This document shows, one piece after another, positions 1 to 6,630 of a stretch of DNA of 11,033 nucleotides. The notes under the pieces were generated by a model, which had not been told where the DNA came from, did not search any database, and saw only the letters and a list, made by a program, of their open reading frames with translations. The stretch is from Gemmatimonadota bacterium (GTDB taxonomy: Bacteria; Gemmatimonadota; Gemmatimonadetes; Longimicrobiales; Longimicrobiaceae). Position numbers and translations under genes: made by a program. Position 1 is the first letter of the stretch; the number at the start of each line of letters is the position of its first letter. The stretch is taken from NCBI GenBank assembly GCA_019240375.1, contig JAFAYN010000056.1, forward strand, positions 1 to 11,033, given 5' to 3'.

Positions 1-105
1 CACGAGCAGCTCCTGGCCGAGGGCGGCGTGTACCGCCGCCTCTACACCCTCCAGTTCGCCCCCGAGGAAGCCGTGCTGCACGCGGTGGAGGCGGCGGAGG
101 GATGA
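1..105 (+). CDS. ABC exporter (MsbA-like), C-terminal end only
   Basis: The frame is open from the first base and ends at TGA 103-105, leaving only the last 34 residues. They read HEQLLAEGGVYRRLYTLQF followed by a short acidic and hydrophobic tail. This matches the usual end of the nucleotide-binding domain of MsbA/lipid-transporting half-size ABC exporters, where a G-x-H-xx-LL-xx-GG-x-Y-xx-L stretch follows the H-loop and a QF pair closes the domain. MsbA-type proteins use ATP to flip lipid A-core or related glycolipids across the inner membrane, which suits the downstream polysaccharide and acyltransferase genes. The Walker motifs and membrane segments lie outside the window, so another exporter of the same superfamily (drug or peptide) cannot be excluded. 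The stop overlaps a mini-ORF start (ATGA, 102-105) leading toward the next gene. Confidence 0.7.
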   Translation, partial: HEQLLAEGGVYRRLYTLQFAPEEAVLHAVEAAEG

Positions 106-133
106 CGACGTGAACCACTCGAATCGCAGATAG
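102..133 (+). other. Two overlapping mini-ORFs bridging a gene gap
   Basis: The gap between the ABC exporter stop and the aminotransferase start holds two tiny frames in relay. ATG 102-104 overlaps the exporter stop and reads M-T-T to TGA 111-113. GTG 110-112 overlaps that stop and reads a start plus NHSNRR to TAG 131-133, which abuts the ATG at 134. A ribosome terminating at each step could re-initiate and reach the aminotransferase, which has no evident Shine-Dalgarno of its own. The arrangement is visible in the sequence; function is inference and chance is possible. Confidence 0.3.
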
Positions 134-1264
134 ATGATGCAAGTCCCCTTGCTGGACCTGACGCAGCAGTACCGTGCCATCGCCGGGGAGCTGATGGCCG
201 CCATACAGCCGGTGATCGACGAGCAGCGCTTCATCCTGGGCCCCACCGTGGACCGGTTCGAGGCGCAGATGGCCGAGTACCTGGGGGTGGAGCACGCCGT
301 GGGGTGCGCCAGCGGGACCGACGCTCTCCTCCTGGCCCTCCGCGCGCTGGGGGTGGAGCGGGGCGACGAGGTGGTCACCTCGCCCTTCACCTTCTTCGCC
401 ACCGCCGGCGCGATCCACAACGTCGGCGCGCGGCCGGTGTTCGCGGACATCGACCCGGACACCTTCAACCTGAGCCCCGCCGCCGCCGAGGCCGCGCTCA
501 CCGAGCGGACGCGCGTGGTGGTGCCGGTGCACCTGTTCGGGCAGATGGCCGACATGACCGCCTTCCGCGAGCTGGGCGAGCGGCGCGGGGTGCGGATGCT
601 GGAGGACGCGGCGCAGGCGATCGGCGCGCGGCAGCGCCTGGCCGACGGGCGCTGGATCACCACGGGGACGCTGGGCGACGCCTGCGCCTTCTCCTTCTTC
701 CCCACCAAGAACCTTGGCGCCTTCGGCGACGCGGGGATGACCGTCACCAACGACGCGGCCACGGCGGAGCGGCTGCGCCGGCTGCGGGTGCACGGCGGGC
801 GGCAGATGTACCACCACGAGGAGGTGGGGTACAACTCGCGCCTGGACGCGATGCAGGCGGCGGTGCTGGCGGCAAAGCTCCCGTACCTGCGGGGGTGGAG
901 CGACGCGCGCCGGGCCAACGCCCGCTTCTACGACGAGGCGCTTGCCGGGGTGGAGGGGATCGTGACGCCGCCGATCCGGCCGGAGAACGAGTCGATCATC
1001 AACCAGTACACCCTGCGCGTCCTGGATGGGCGCCGCGACGCGCTGGCCGACCACCTCCGCGAGCGCGGGGTGGGGAGCTCGGTGTACTACCCGGTCCCGC
1101 TGCACCTGCAGGAGTGCTTCGCGTACCTGGGGTACGGCGAGGGCGACTTCCCGGAGTCGGAGCGCGCTGCCCGGGAGGTGCTCTCCATCCCCGTGTACCC
1201 GGAGCTCGCCGCCGAGCAGCGGGAGCACGTGGCCGACACGATTCGGGCGTTCTTCGGGGCCTGA
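134..1264 (+). CDS. DegT/DnrJ/EryC1-family PLP sugar aminotransferase (WbpE-like)
   Basis: A 376-residue protein, full length for the family, that transfers an amino group, normally from glutamate, to a keto-sugar nucleotide in the cytoplasm. The N-terminus VPLLDLTQQY, the GTDALLLAL helix near residue 60 and EDAAQAIGA near 155-163 are family hallmarks. SFFPTKNLGAFGDAG carries the PLP-binding lysine, K192. YHHEEVGYNSRLDAMQAA and the later NQYTLRV and YYPVPLH blocks resemble WbpE/WlbC-type 3-aminotransferases (UDP-2-acetamido-3-keto-glucuronate transaminase) more than ArnB. FdtB/QdtB-type dTDP-3-keto-6-deoxyhexose transaminases are the main alternative and would use the product of the rfbB gene at 6631. 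Substrate assignment is therefore open. The start is ATG 134, followed by a second ATG at 137; an in-frame TAG lies immediately upstream (131-133), so no longer start exists. The stop overlaps the next ATG by one base. Confidence 0.92.
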   Translation: MMQVPLLDLTQQYRAIAGELMAAIQPVIDEQRFILGPTVDRFEAQMAEYLGVEHAVGCASGTDALLLALRALGVERGDEVVTSPFTFFATAGAIHNVGARPVFADIDPDTFNLSPAAAEAALTERTRVVVPVHLFGQMADMTAFRELGERRGVRMLEDAAQAIGARQRLADGRWITTGTLGDACAFSFFPTKNLGAFGDAGMTVTNDAATAERLRRLRVHGGRQMYHHEEVGYNSRLDAMQAAVLAAKLPYLRGWSDARRANARFYDEALAGVEGIVTPPIRPENESIINQYTLRVLDGRRDALADHLRERGVGSSVYYPVPLHLQECFAYLGYGEGDFPESERAAREVLSIPVYPELAAEQREHVADTIRAFFGA

Positions 1265-2349
1265 TGCCGGGGGACGTACCGGGGGCGCCGGTGCGGCGCG
1301 CGCTGCTGATCCAGCTCCGCAACATGGGCGACGTGCTCCTGTGCACGCCCGCCGTGCGCGCGCTCCGCGAGGCGTACCCCGGAGCGCGGATCGACTTCCT
1401 CACCGGGGCGCTGGGCGCCGACGCCCTGGCCGGCAACCCGTACCTGGGTGAGGTGCGGGTCTGGCGCCCCGGCGTGCGGGAGGGGCTGGGGCTGGTCCGC
1501 TGGATCCGCGGCCAGGGGTACGACACGGTGCTCGACTTCCAGTCGATGCCCCGGACCGCGCGCCTGGTGCTGGCCTCCGGCGCGGAGCGGCGGATCGGGG
1601 TGCAGGGGCGCGGCCCGCGCAACCTGGCCTACACGCACCTCGTCCCCAAGACCCGCCCGCCGCTGGAGTACACCGCCTGGCGGAAGCTGGGGCTGCTGGA
1701 GCCGCTGGGGATCCGGCCCGAGGGGGCGGACGCGCTCCCCCTCGACATCGGCGTCGGCGAGCGGGAGCGCGACCGGGCCCGCGAGATCTTCGCGGCCAGC
1801 GGGCTGGAAGGGGATGTCCCCATAGTGGCCGTGTCGCCGGTGAGCCGCGAGCCGTTCAAGCAGTGGGGCGAGGAGCGCTGGGCCGAGGTCGCCGACGCGG
1901 TGGCGGCCATGGGGGCCCGCATCCTGGTCACCTGCGGCCCGGGCGAGCGGCGGCAGGCCGAGGCCGTGGCCCGCCGGATGAGCCACCCCGCGGTGTGGAG
2001 CTACGGGCGGACCACCCTGCGCGAGCTGGCGGCGCTGTACGAGCGCTGCACCCTGTGGATGGGGAACGACGGCGGCCCCAAGCACGTGGCCGCCGCGGTG
2101 GGAACGCCCACGCTGATGGTGGTCCGCTGCGGGCTGGGCCGGGTGTGGAACGACCCCTCCCCCCATACGGCGCAGCACTTCGTGGAGGCGCCCGCGTCCG
2201 AAGGGTGCGACCACGGCTCGTCCCGGGGCGGGCGTCCCGCCTGCCTGGCCGCGGTGGCGCCGGAGCGGGTGATCGAGACCGCGGGCGCCGTGCTCGCGGC
2301 CGTCCGGGGTGGCGCGCGGGCTCCCCTCCGCCTGGCGGTGGAGCCATGA
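1264..2349 (+). CDS. Glycosyltransferase family 9 (heptosyltransferase-like)
   Basis: A 361-residue cytoplasmic GT-B enzyme of the ADP-heptose:LPS heptosyltransferase family, predicted to add a heptose or similar sugar to an LPS-core-type acceptor at the inner-membrane face. The N-terminus ALLIQLRNMGDVLLCTPAVRAL is the GT9 signature; D23 of the GD pair matches the conserved catalytic aspartate. The C-terminal nucleotide-sugar motif DGGPKH starts at D269 and is followed by VAAAVGTP. DGGPKH replaces the more common D-S/T-G-x-x-H form; such variants occur in GT9. Near the end, a C..........CLAAVAPERV-type block is typical of GT9 proteins. The start is ATG 1264, overlapping the previous TGA by one base (TGATG). 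The frame is open much further upstream, but that part overlies the aminotransferase and has no GT9 character. The stop overlaps the next ATG by four bases (ATGA). Confidence 0.9.
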   Translation: MPGDVPGAPVRRALLIQLRNMGDVLLCTPAVRALREAYPGARIDFLTGALGADALAGNPYLGEVRVWRPGVREGLGLVRWIRGQGYDTVLDFQSMPRTARLVLASGAERRIGVQGRGPRNLAYTHLVPKTRPPLEYTAWRKLGLLEPLGIRPEGADALPLDIGVGERERDRAREIFAASGLEGDVPIVAVSPVSREPFKQWGEERWAEVADAVAAMGARILVTCGPGERRQAEAVARRMSHPAVWSYGRTTLRELAALYERCTLWMGNDGGPKHVAAAVGTPTLMVVRCGLGRVWNDPSPHTAQHFVEAPASEGCDHGSSRGGRPACLAAVAPERVIETAGAVLAAVRGGARAPLRLAVEP

Positions 2350-3317
2350 GGGTGCTGGTAACGGGCGGCGCCGGGTTCATCGGGAGCCACGTCTGCCAGC
2401 GGCTGGTGGAGCGCGGCGACGAGGTGGTCGCCGTGGACAACTTCGACCGGTTCTACGACCCGGCCGTCAAGCGGGGCAACCTGGTGGCGCTGGAGGGGCA
2501 CCCCCGCTTCCGGCTGCTGGAAGCCGACGTGTGCGACCCGGACGGGGTGGAGGCCGCGCTGGGTGAGGGTGGGGTAGACGCGGTGGTGCACCTGGCCGGG
2601 AGGCCGGGGGTGCGGCCCTCGATCCACCAGCCGCTCGACTCCGTGCACGTCAACGTGGGGGGGACGGTGGGGATGCTGGAGGTGGCCCGGCGCCGCGGAG
2701 CGCGGGCCTTCCTGCTGGGCTCCAGCTCCAGCGTGTACGGCAACGCCGCCCCGGTCCCCTTCCGCGAGAGCGACCCGGTCGCGCAGCCGATCTCCCCGTA
2801 CGCCGCGAGCAAGCGGGCGGCGGAGCTGCTGGGCCACACCTACGCCCACCTGCACGGGCTCGCGGTGGTGTGCCTGCGCCTTTTCACGGTGTACGGCCCG
2901 CGTCAGCGCCCCGACCTCGCCATCCACCGGTTCACCCGGCTCATGGCGGCGGGGGACGAGATCCCCCTGTTCGGGGACGGGAGCACGCGGCGCGACTACA
3001 CCTACGTGGACGACGTGGTGCAGGGGGTGGAGGGGGCGATCCGCTACGCGCTCGACCACCCCGGCGTCTTCGAGATCTTCAACCTGGGCGAGAGCCGCAC
3101 CGTCACGCTGACGGAGCTGGTGGCGCTGCTGGGCCATGAGCTGGGGGTGGAGCCCCGGATCCGCCGCCTCCCCGCCCAGCCCGGCGACGTGGAGCGGACC
3201 TTCGCCGACGTGAGCCGGGCCCGCGCCCTCCTGGGGTACGATCCGCGCACGCCGCTGGAGGACGGGGTGCGGCGCTTCGTGCGCTGGTTCCGGGAGCGGG
3301 AGGGAGCGGCCGTCTGA
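2346..3317 (+). CDS. NAD-dependent epimerase, UDP-glucuronate 4-epimerase-like
   Basis: A 323-residue extended short-chain dehydrogenase/reductase. The Rossmann motif GGAGFIGSH lies at residues 7-15. The catalytic site has serines at 126-129 (GSSSSVYG) and the YxxxK pair Y152/K156 in SPYAASK. The segment NFDRFYDPAVKRGNL after the second strand is characteristic of the UDP-glucuronate 4-epimerase group (CapI/LspL/Gla type), which converts UDP-glucuronate to UDP-galacturonate with tightly bound NAD. RLFTVYGPRQRPDLA and GDGSTRRDYTYVDDVV are also typical of that group. UDP-glucose or UDP-GlcNAc 4-epimerase activity is the main alternative. It probably supplies a uronic acid donor to a neighbouring glycosyltransferase. 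The start ATG overlaps the previous stop by four bases. The open frame extends upstream inside the GT9 gene but carries no conserved sequence there. Confidence 0.9.
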   Translation: MRVLVTGGAGFIGSHVCQRLVERGDEVVAVDNFDRFYDPAVKRGNLVALEGHPRFRLLEADVCDPDGVEAALGEGGVDAVVHLAGRPGVRPSIHQPLDSVHVNVGGTVGMLEVARRRGARAFLLGSSSSVYGNAAPVPFRESDPVAQPISPYAASKRAAELLGHTYAHLHGLAVVCLRLFTVYGPRQRPDLAIHRFTRLMAAGDEIPLFGDGSTRRDYTYVDDVVQGVEGAIRYALDHPGVFEIFNLGESRTVTLTELVALLGHELGVEPRIRRLPAQPGDVERTFADVSRARALLGYDPRTPLEDGVRRFVRWFREREGAAV

Positions 3318-4408
3318 TGTACGTCGCCGCCCACAACGGCGCCTTCGTCTACGGCGGCGCCGAGCGCGCCACCCTCACCCTCCTGGCCGGCCTCCAGGCG
3401 CGGGGGCACCGGGTCCACCTGTTCTGCAACTCCCCGGTGGTGTCGGGGCCCGCGGAAGAGTTCGGGATCGCGGCCGAGATGGCGCTGATCGGGGGCGACG
3501 CGATGCTCCCCCACGCCCTCCGCTTCGCCGCGAAGCTCCGCCGGCACCGCCCCGACGTCCTCCTGGTCGGGACCTTCAAGAAGATGCTGCTGGCCGCCGG
3601 CGCCGCCCGCCTGGCGGGGGTCCCCCGCGTGGTGGCGCGCATCGGGCTGGAGACCGACACGCCGAGGTGGCGGAAGTACAACTTCGCCATCGACCACTGG
3701 GTGGACTGCGTGGTCCTCAAGACGGAGGACATGCGGCGCCGGTACCTGGACGCCGGGATCGACGCGGCGAAGCTGGCCATCGTCCCCGGCGGCATCGCCC
3801 TCCGCCCGCGCCTCCACCCCCCCGGCGAGGTGCGTCGCTCGCTCGGGCTCCCGCCCGGCGCCCGGGTGGTGGGCGCCACGGCGCGCCTGGACGTGCAGAA
3901 GCGCTTCGACCGGCTCCTGCGCGCCTTCGTCCGCCTCCCCGCCGACGTGCACTGCGTGCTGGCGGGGGAGGGCCCCGAGCGGGCCGCGCTGGAAGCGCTG
4001 GCGGCGGAGCTTGGCGTCCGGGAGCGGGTCCACTTCCTGGGCCACCGCGAGGACGTGGGGGACGTGCTGGACGCCCTGGACCTGTACCTGATCACCTCCG
4101 ACCGGGAGGGGATGAGCAACTCCATGATGGAGGCGCTCGCCGCCGGGGTCCCGGTGGTCAGCACCCGCGTCAGCGGCGCCCCCGACGCGCTGGACCCGCT
4201 GGACGACGGGAGCGCGCCCGGGGTGGTGGTGGGCTTCGACGCGGGCGAGGTCGCCGACGCCGCGGGGCGGATCCTGGAGTCGCCGCCGCTGCGCGCGGAG
4301 ATGCGGGCGGCGGCGCTGCGGCGCGCCCGGGAGTCGTTCAGCCTGGAGCGGATGCTCGACGGCTGGGAGGCGGTGCTCTCCGGGAGCGGGGTGGCCCGTG
4401 GCGGCTGA
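3317..4408 (+). CDS. Glycosyltransferase family 4 (first copy)
   Basis: A 363-residue GT-B retaining glycosyltransferase, predicted to transfer a sugar from a nucleotide donor to the growing glycan at the cytoplasmic membrane face. The N-terminal domain opens with a glycine-rich acceptor-side loop (VYGGAERATLTLLAGL). The C-terminal donor domain has GATARLDVQKRFDRLLRAF near residues 190-210 and the EX7E motif E264-GMSNSMM-E272, followed by AGVPVVST and SGAPDAL. No signal peptide or membrane span is apparent. The start is ATG 3317, overlapping the epimerase stop by one base (TGATG), with GGGAG at 3302-3306 as a loosely spaced ribosome site. It resembles the GT4 at 5479 along its length, notably in the VDxxVxxxxExR stretch and the EX7E region, so the two may be diverged duplicates. 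Donor and acceptor cannot be read from sequence. Confidence 0.9.
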   Translation: MYVAAHNGAFVYGGAERATLTLLAGLQARGHRVHLFCNSPVVSGPAEEFGIAAEMALIGGDAMLPHALRFAAKLRRHRPDVLLVGTFKKMLLAAGAARLAGVPRVVARIGLETDTPRWRKYNFAIDHWVDCVVLKTEDMRRRYLDAGIDAAKLAIVPGGIALRPRLHPPGEVRRSLGLPPGARVVGATARLDVQKRFDRLLRAFVRLPADVHCVLAGEGPERAALEALAAELGVRERVHFLGHREDVGDVLDALDLYLITSDREGMSNSMMEALAAGVPVVSTRVSGAPDALDPLDDGSAPGVVVGFDAGEVADAAGRILESPPLRAEMRAAALRRARESFSLERMLDGWEAVLSGSGVARGG

Positions 4409-5468
4409 GGCGCCCGCCGGCTTCCTGGGCCCGGGGCGCCGCGTGTGCGTGGTGTGCCTGGGCGGGCTGGGCGACGCGGTGTGGGGGATGCCGGTGGTCA
4501 ACGCGCTCAAGCAGGCCGACCCGGGATGCCGGATCACCTGGATCGTGGAGCCGCTGGGGGCGCCGCTCCTGGAGGGGCACCCCTCGGTCGACGAGACGAT
4601 CGTCTTCCACCGGCGGCGCGGGTGGCGCGGGGTGCTCGACCTGTGGCGCCGGCTGCGCGACCGTCGCTTCGACGTCACCCTGAACCTGTACCACCTGGGG
4701 AAGAGCATCCCCCCGACGCTCCTGTCCGGCGCCCCGCGGCGGATCGGCTTCGACCGGGGGCGCACGCGCGACTGGGTGTGGCTGGCGAGCAGCGAGCGCA
4801 TCCCGCCCGCCCCGCGCCGGCACGTGCAGGACCATTTCCTGGAGTTCGTGGACTACCTGGGGGTGCGCGACTACCGGGTGGAGTGGCGCCTCGCCCCCTC
4901 CGACGCCGAGCGCCAGGCCCAGGCGGAGTTCTTCGCTCCGCTGCGCGACCGGCCCGTGGTCGCGCTGGTCCCCTCGTCGTCCAAGGCCAGCAAGGACTGG
5001 CCGGCGGAGCGGTACGCGGAGGTGGTGGACGCGCTGGAGCACGACTTCGGCTTCCGGACGGTGCTGGTGGGCGGGCCGGGGGAGCGCGAGGGGCGGGCCG
5101 CCCGGGAGATCGCGAGCCGGGCGAGCGCGGAGCCGGTGTGGGCGCTGGGCGACGGGGTCCGCCGCCTGGTCTGGCTCCTGGGGGGGAGCGACCTGGTGAT
5201 CGCCCCGGACACCGGTCCCACCCACATCGCCCGGGCGATGGAGGTCCCGGTGATCGGGCTGTACGGGCACACCAACCCGCTGCGGGTTGGGCCCTACCGC
5301 CGCTTCGAGGAGCTGTGGGTGGACCGCTACACCGACCCTGGCGAGACGCCCGACGCTTCGCACGCACACGCCAAGCAGGGGCGGATGGAGCGGATCACCG
5401 TGCGCGACGTGCTGGAAAGGGTGGAGCGCGCGGCGCGGCGCTACCTCCCCGCCGGCCGCCCCCGATGA
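4398..5468 (+). CDS. Glycosyltransferase family 9 (second copy), GTG start
   Basis: A 356-residue GT-B enzyme of the heptosyltransferase family. RVCVVCLGGLGDAVWGMPVVNAL is the N-terminal GT9 block, with D26 as the conserved aspartate. PSSSKASKDWPAERYAEVV resembles the mid-protein W-xx-E-R/HY-xx-V block. The donor motif DTGPTH begins at D271 and is followed by IARAMEVPVIGLYGHTNP, close to the canonical form. It is clearly distinct from the GT9 at 1264, so the two probably add different residues. The start is GTG 4398, which overlaps the end of the upstream GT4 by 11 bases. An in-frame GTG at 4443 is a weaker alternative because it would trim the segment leading into the first strand. The stop (TGA 5466-5468) overlaps a five-codon mini-ORF leading to the next gene. 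Heptose as the donor is an inference from the family. Confidence 0.9.
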   Translation: MAAEAPAGFLGPGRRVCVVCLGGLGDAVWGMPVVNALKQADPGCRITWIVEPLGAPLLEGHPSVDETIVFHRRRGWRGVLDLWRRLRDRRFDVTLNLYHLGKSIPPTLLSGAPRRIGFDRGRTRDWVWLASSERIPPAPRRHVQDHFLEFVDYLGVRDYRVEWRLAPSDAERQAQAEFFAPLRDRPVVALVPSSSKASKDWPAERYAEVVDALEHDFGFRTVLVGGPGEREGRAAREIASRASAEPVWALGDGVRRLVWLLGGSDLVIAPDTGPTHIARAMEVPVIGLYGHTNPLRVGPYRRFEELWVDRYTDPGETPDASHAHAKQGRMERITVRDVLERVERAARRYLPAGRPR

Positions 5469-5482
5469 CGGTGCGCGCATGA
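5465..5482 (+). other. Five-codon mini-ORF bridging a gene gap
   Basis: ATG 5465-5467 overlaps the GT9 stop as ATGA and reads M-T-V-R-A to TGA 5480-5482, which overlaps the next gene's ATG (5479-5481), again as ATGA. The 10-nt gap between the GT9 and GT4 genes is therefore spanned by an ATGA-to-ATGA relay. No good Shine-Dalgarno precedes the GT4 start. A role in translational coupling is inference. Confidence 0.3.
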
Positions 5483-6630
5483 AGCTGGTGATCCAGAACG
5501 GCAGCCGGGTGTGGGGCGGGAACGAGAAGTGGCTCGCCACCCTCGCGGCCGGGCTCGCCGCCCGCGGGCACGAGGTGGTGGTCTCCTGCCGCGGATCCGG
5601 GCCCGTCCCCGACGAGCTGCGGCGCCGGGGGATCCGCACCGCGCCGGTCCGCCCCGGCGGGTACGCCGACGTGGGGCGGGGGGTGCGCTTCCGCAGGTGG
5701 CTGCGGCGGGAGCGCCCGGACGCGCTCCTCCTCACCTCCTGGCGCACCACCTTCTGGGGCGCCTGGGCGGGCCGCCGCGCCGGCGTGCCGCGGGTTGTGG
5801 TCCGGCTCGGGATCGTCCGGGAGCTGGAGCACGGCCGGCACGCCCTCCCCTTCCGGCGCTGGGTGGACGCGCTGGTGGTCAATGCGCGGGAGATCCGCGA
5901 CGCCTGGCTCCGCTCCGCGCCCTGGTTCCCCGCGGAAGCCGTGCATGTGGTGTTCAACGGGATCGTCCCCGCCGACGCGCCCCCGGAAGAGGCGACCCGC
6001 GCCCTCCGCGCGCGGCTCGGCGCCGGCCCGGAGACCCTGCTGGTGGGCGGCGTGGGGAACCTGACGTACCGCAAGGGCTTCGACCTGCTGCTGGACGCCT
6101 TCGCCGCCGCGGCGGTCCCCGACGCCCGGGTGGTGATCGTGGGCGCCGGACCGGAGGAGGGCGCGCTGCGCGAGCGGGCCGCGCGGCTCGGCGTCGCCGA
6201 CCGGGTCCACTTCGCGGGCCAGCGGAGCGACGTCCCGGAGGTGCTGGCCGCGTGCGACCTGTTCGTGCTGAGCAGCCGCAACGAGGGGATGGCCAACGTG
6301 ATGCTGGAGGCGATGGCCGTGGGGACGCCGGTGGTCGCCGCCGACGTGAGCGGGGTGCGCGACGCGGTCGGTCTCGCGGAGGGTGGCGCGGAAGCGGGGT
6401 GGATCGTCCCTCCCGACGACGCGGCGGCGCTGCGGATCACCCTGCGCGAAGTCCTCACGGACCTGCGCGCCGGGGCGGGTGAGGCGGCGCGGCGCGCGGA
6501 GGAAGCCCGTCGCCGCATCCGCGAGCGCTTCGGCGTGGAGCGGATGGTGGACGAGGTGGAGCGGGTGCTCTTCCCGGGAATCGAAACGGCAACGCGGCCG
6601 GCGCGACCGGCCGCACGGGTACGGAGATAG
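5479..6630 (+). CDS. Glycosyltransferase family 4 (second copy)
   Basis: A 383-residue GT-B glycosyltransferase. KLVIQNGSRVWGGNEKWLATL is the N-terminal strand, glycine-rich loop and helix. The donor domain begins with GGVGNLTYRKGFDLLLDAFA, and the EX7E motif is E269-GMANVML-E277, followed by AVGTPVVAADVSG. The C-terminal part (EERFGVERM-like helix) is typical. The last 15 or so residues are a low-complexity R/A/P tail outside the conserved domain. The ATG at 5479 places the first strand immediately after the start. The frame continues upstream across the GT9 gene but with no conserved residues there. The TAG stop directly abuts the ATG of the dehydratase gene at 6631. It probably acts in the same glycan pathway as the GT4 at 3317; donor and linkage are unknown. 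Confidence 0.9.
   Translation: MKLVIQNGSRVWGGNEKWLATLAAGLAARGHEVVVSCRGSGPVPDELRRRGIRTAPVRPGGYADVGRGVRFRRWLRRERPDALLLTSWRTTFWGAWAGRRAGVPRVVVRLGIVRELEHGRHALPFRRWVDALVVNAREIRDAWLRSAPWFPAEAVHVVFNGIVPADAPPEEATRALRARLGAGPETLLVGGVGNLTYRKGFDLLLDAFAAAAVPDARVVIVGAGPEEGALRERAARLGVADRVHFAGQRSDVPEVLAACDLFVLSSRNEGMANVMLEAMAVGTPVVAADVSGVRDAVGLAEGGAEAGWIVPPDDAAALRITLREVLTDLRAGAGEAARRAEEARRRIRERFGVERMVDEVERVLFPGIETATRPARPAARVRR

Noticed and set aside
304..1263. Upstream extension of the first GT9 frame
   Set aside because: It lies wholly inside the aminotransferase gene and reads as low-complexity Arg/Gly/Ala/Pro sequence. GT9 homology begins just after ATG 1264.
1863..2345. Upstream extension of the epimerase frame
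   Set aside because: It overlies the GT9 C-terminal half and lacks conserved residues. The Rossmann motif starts a few residues after ATG 2346.
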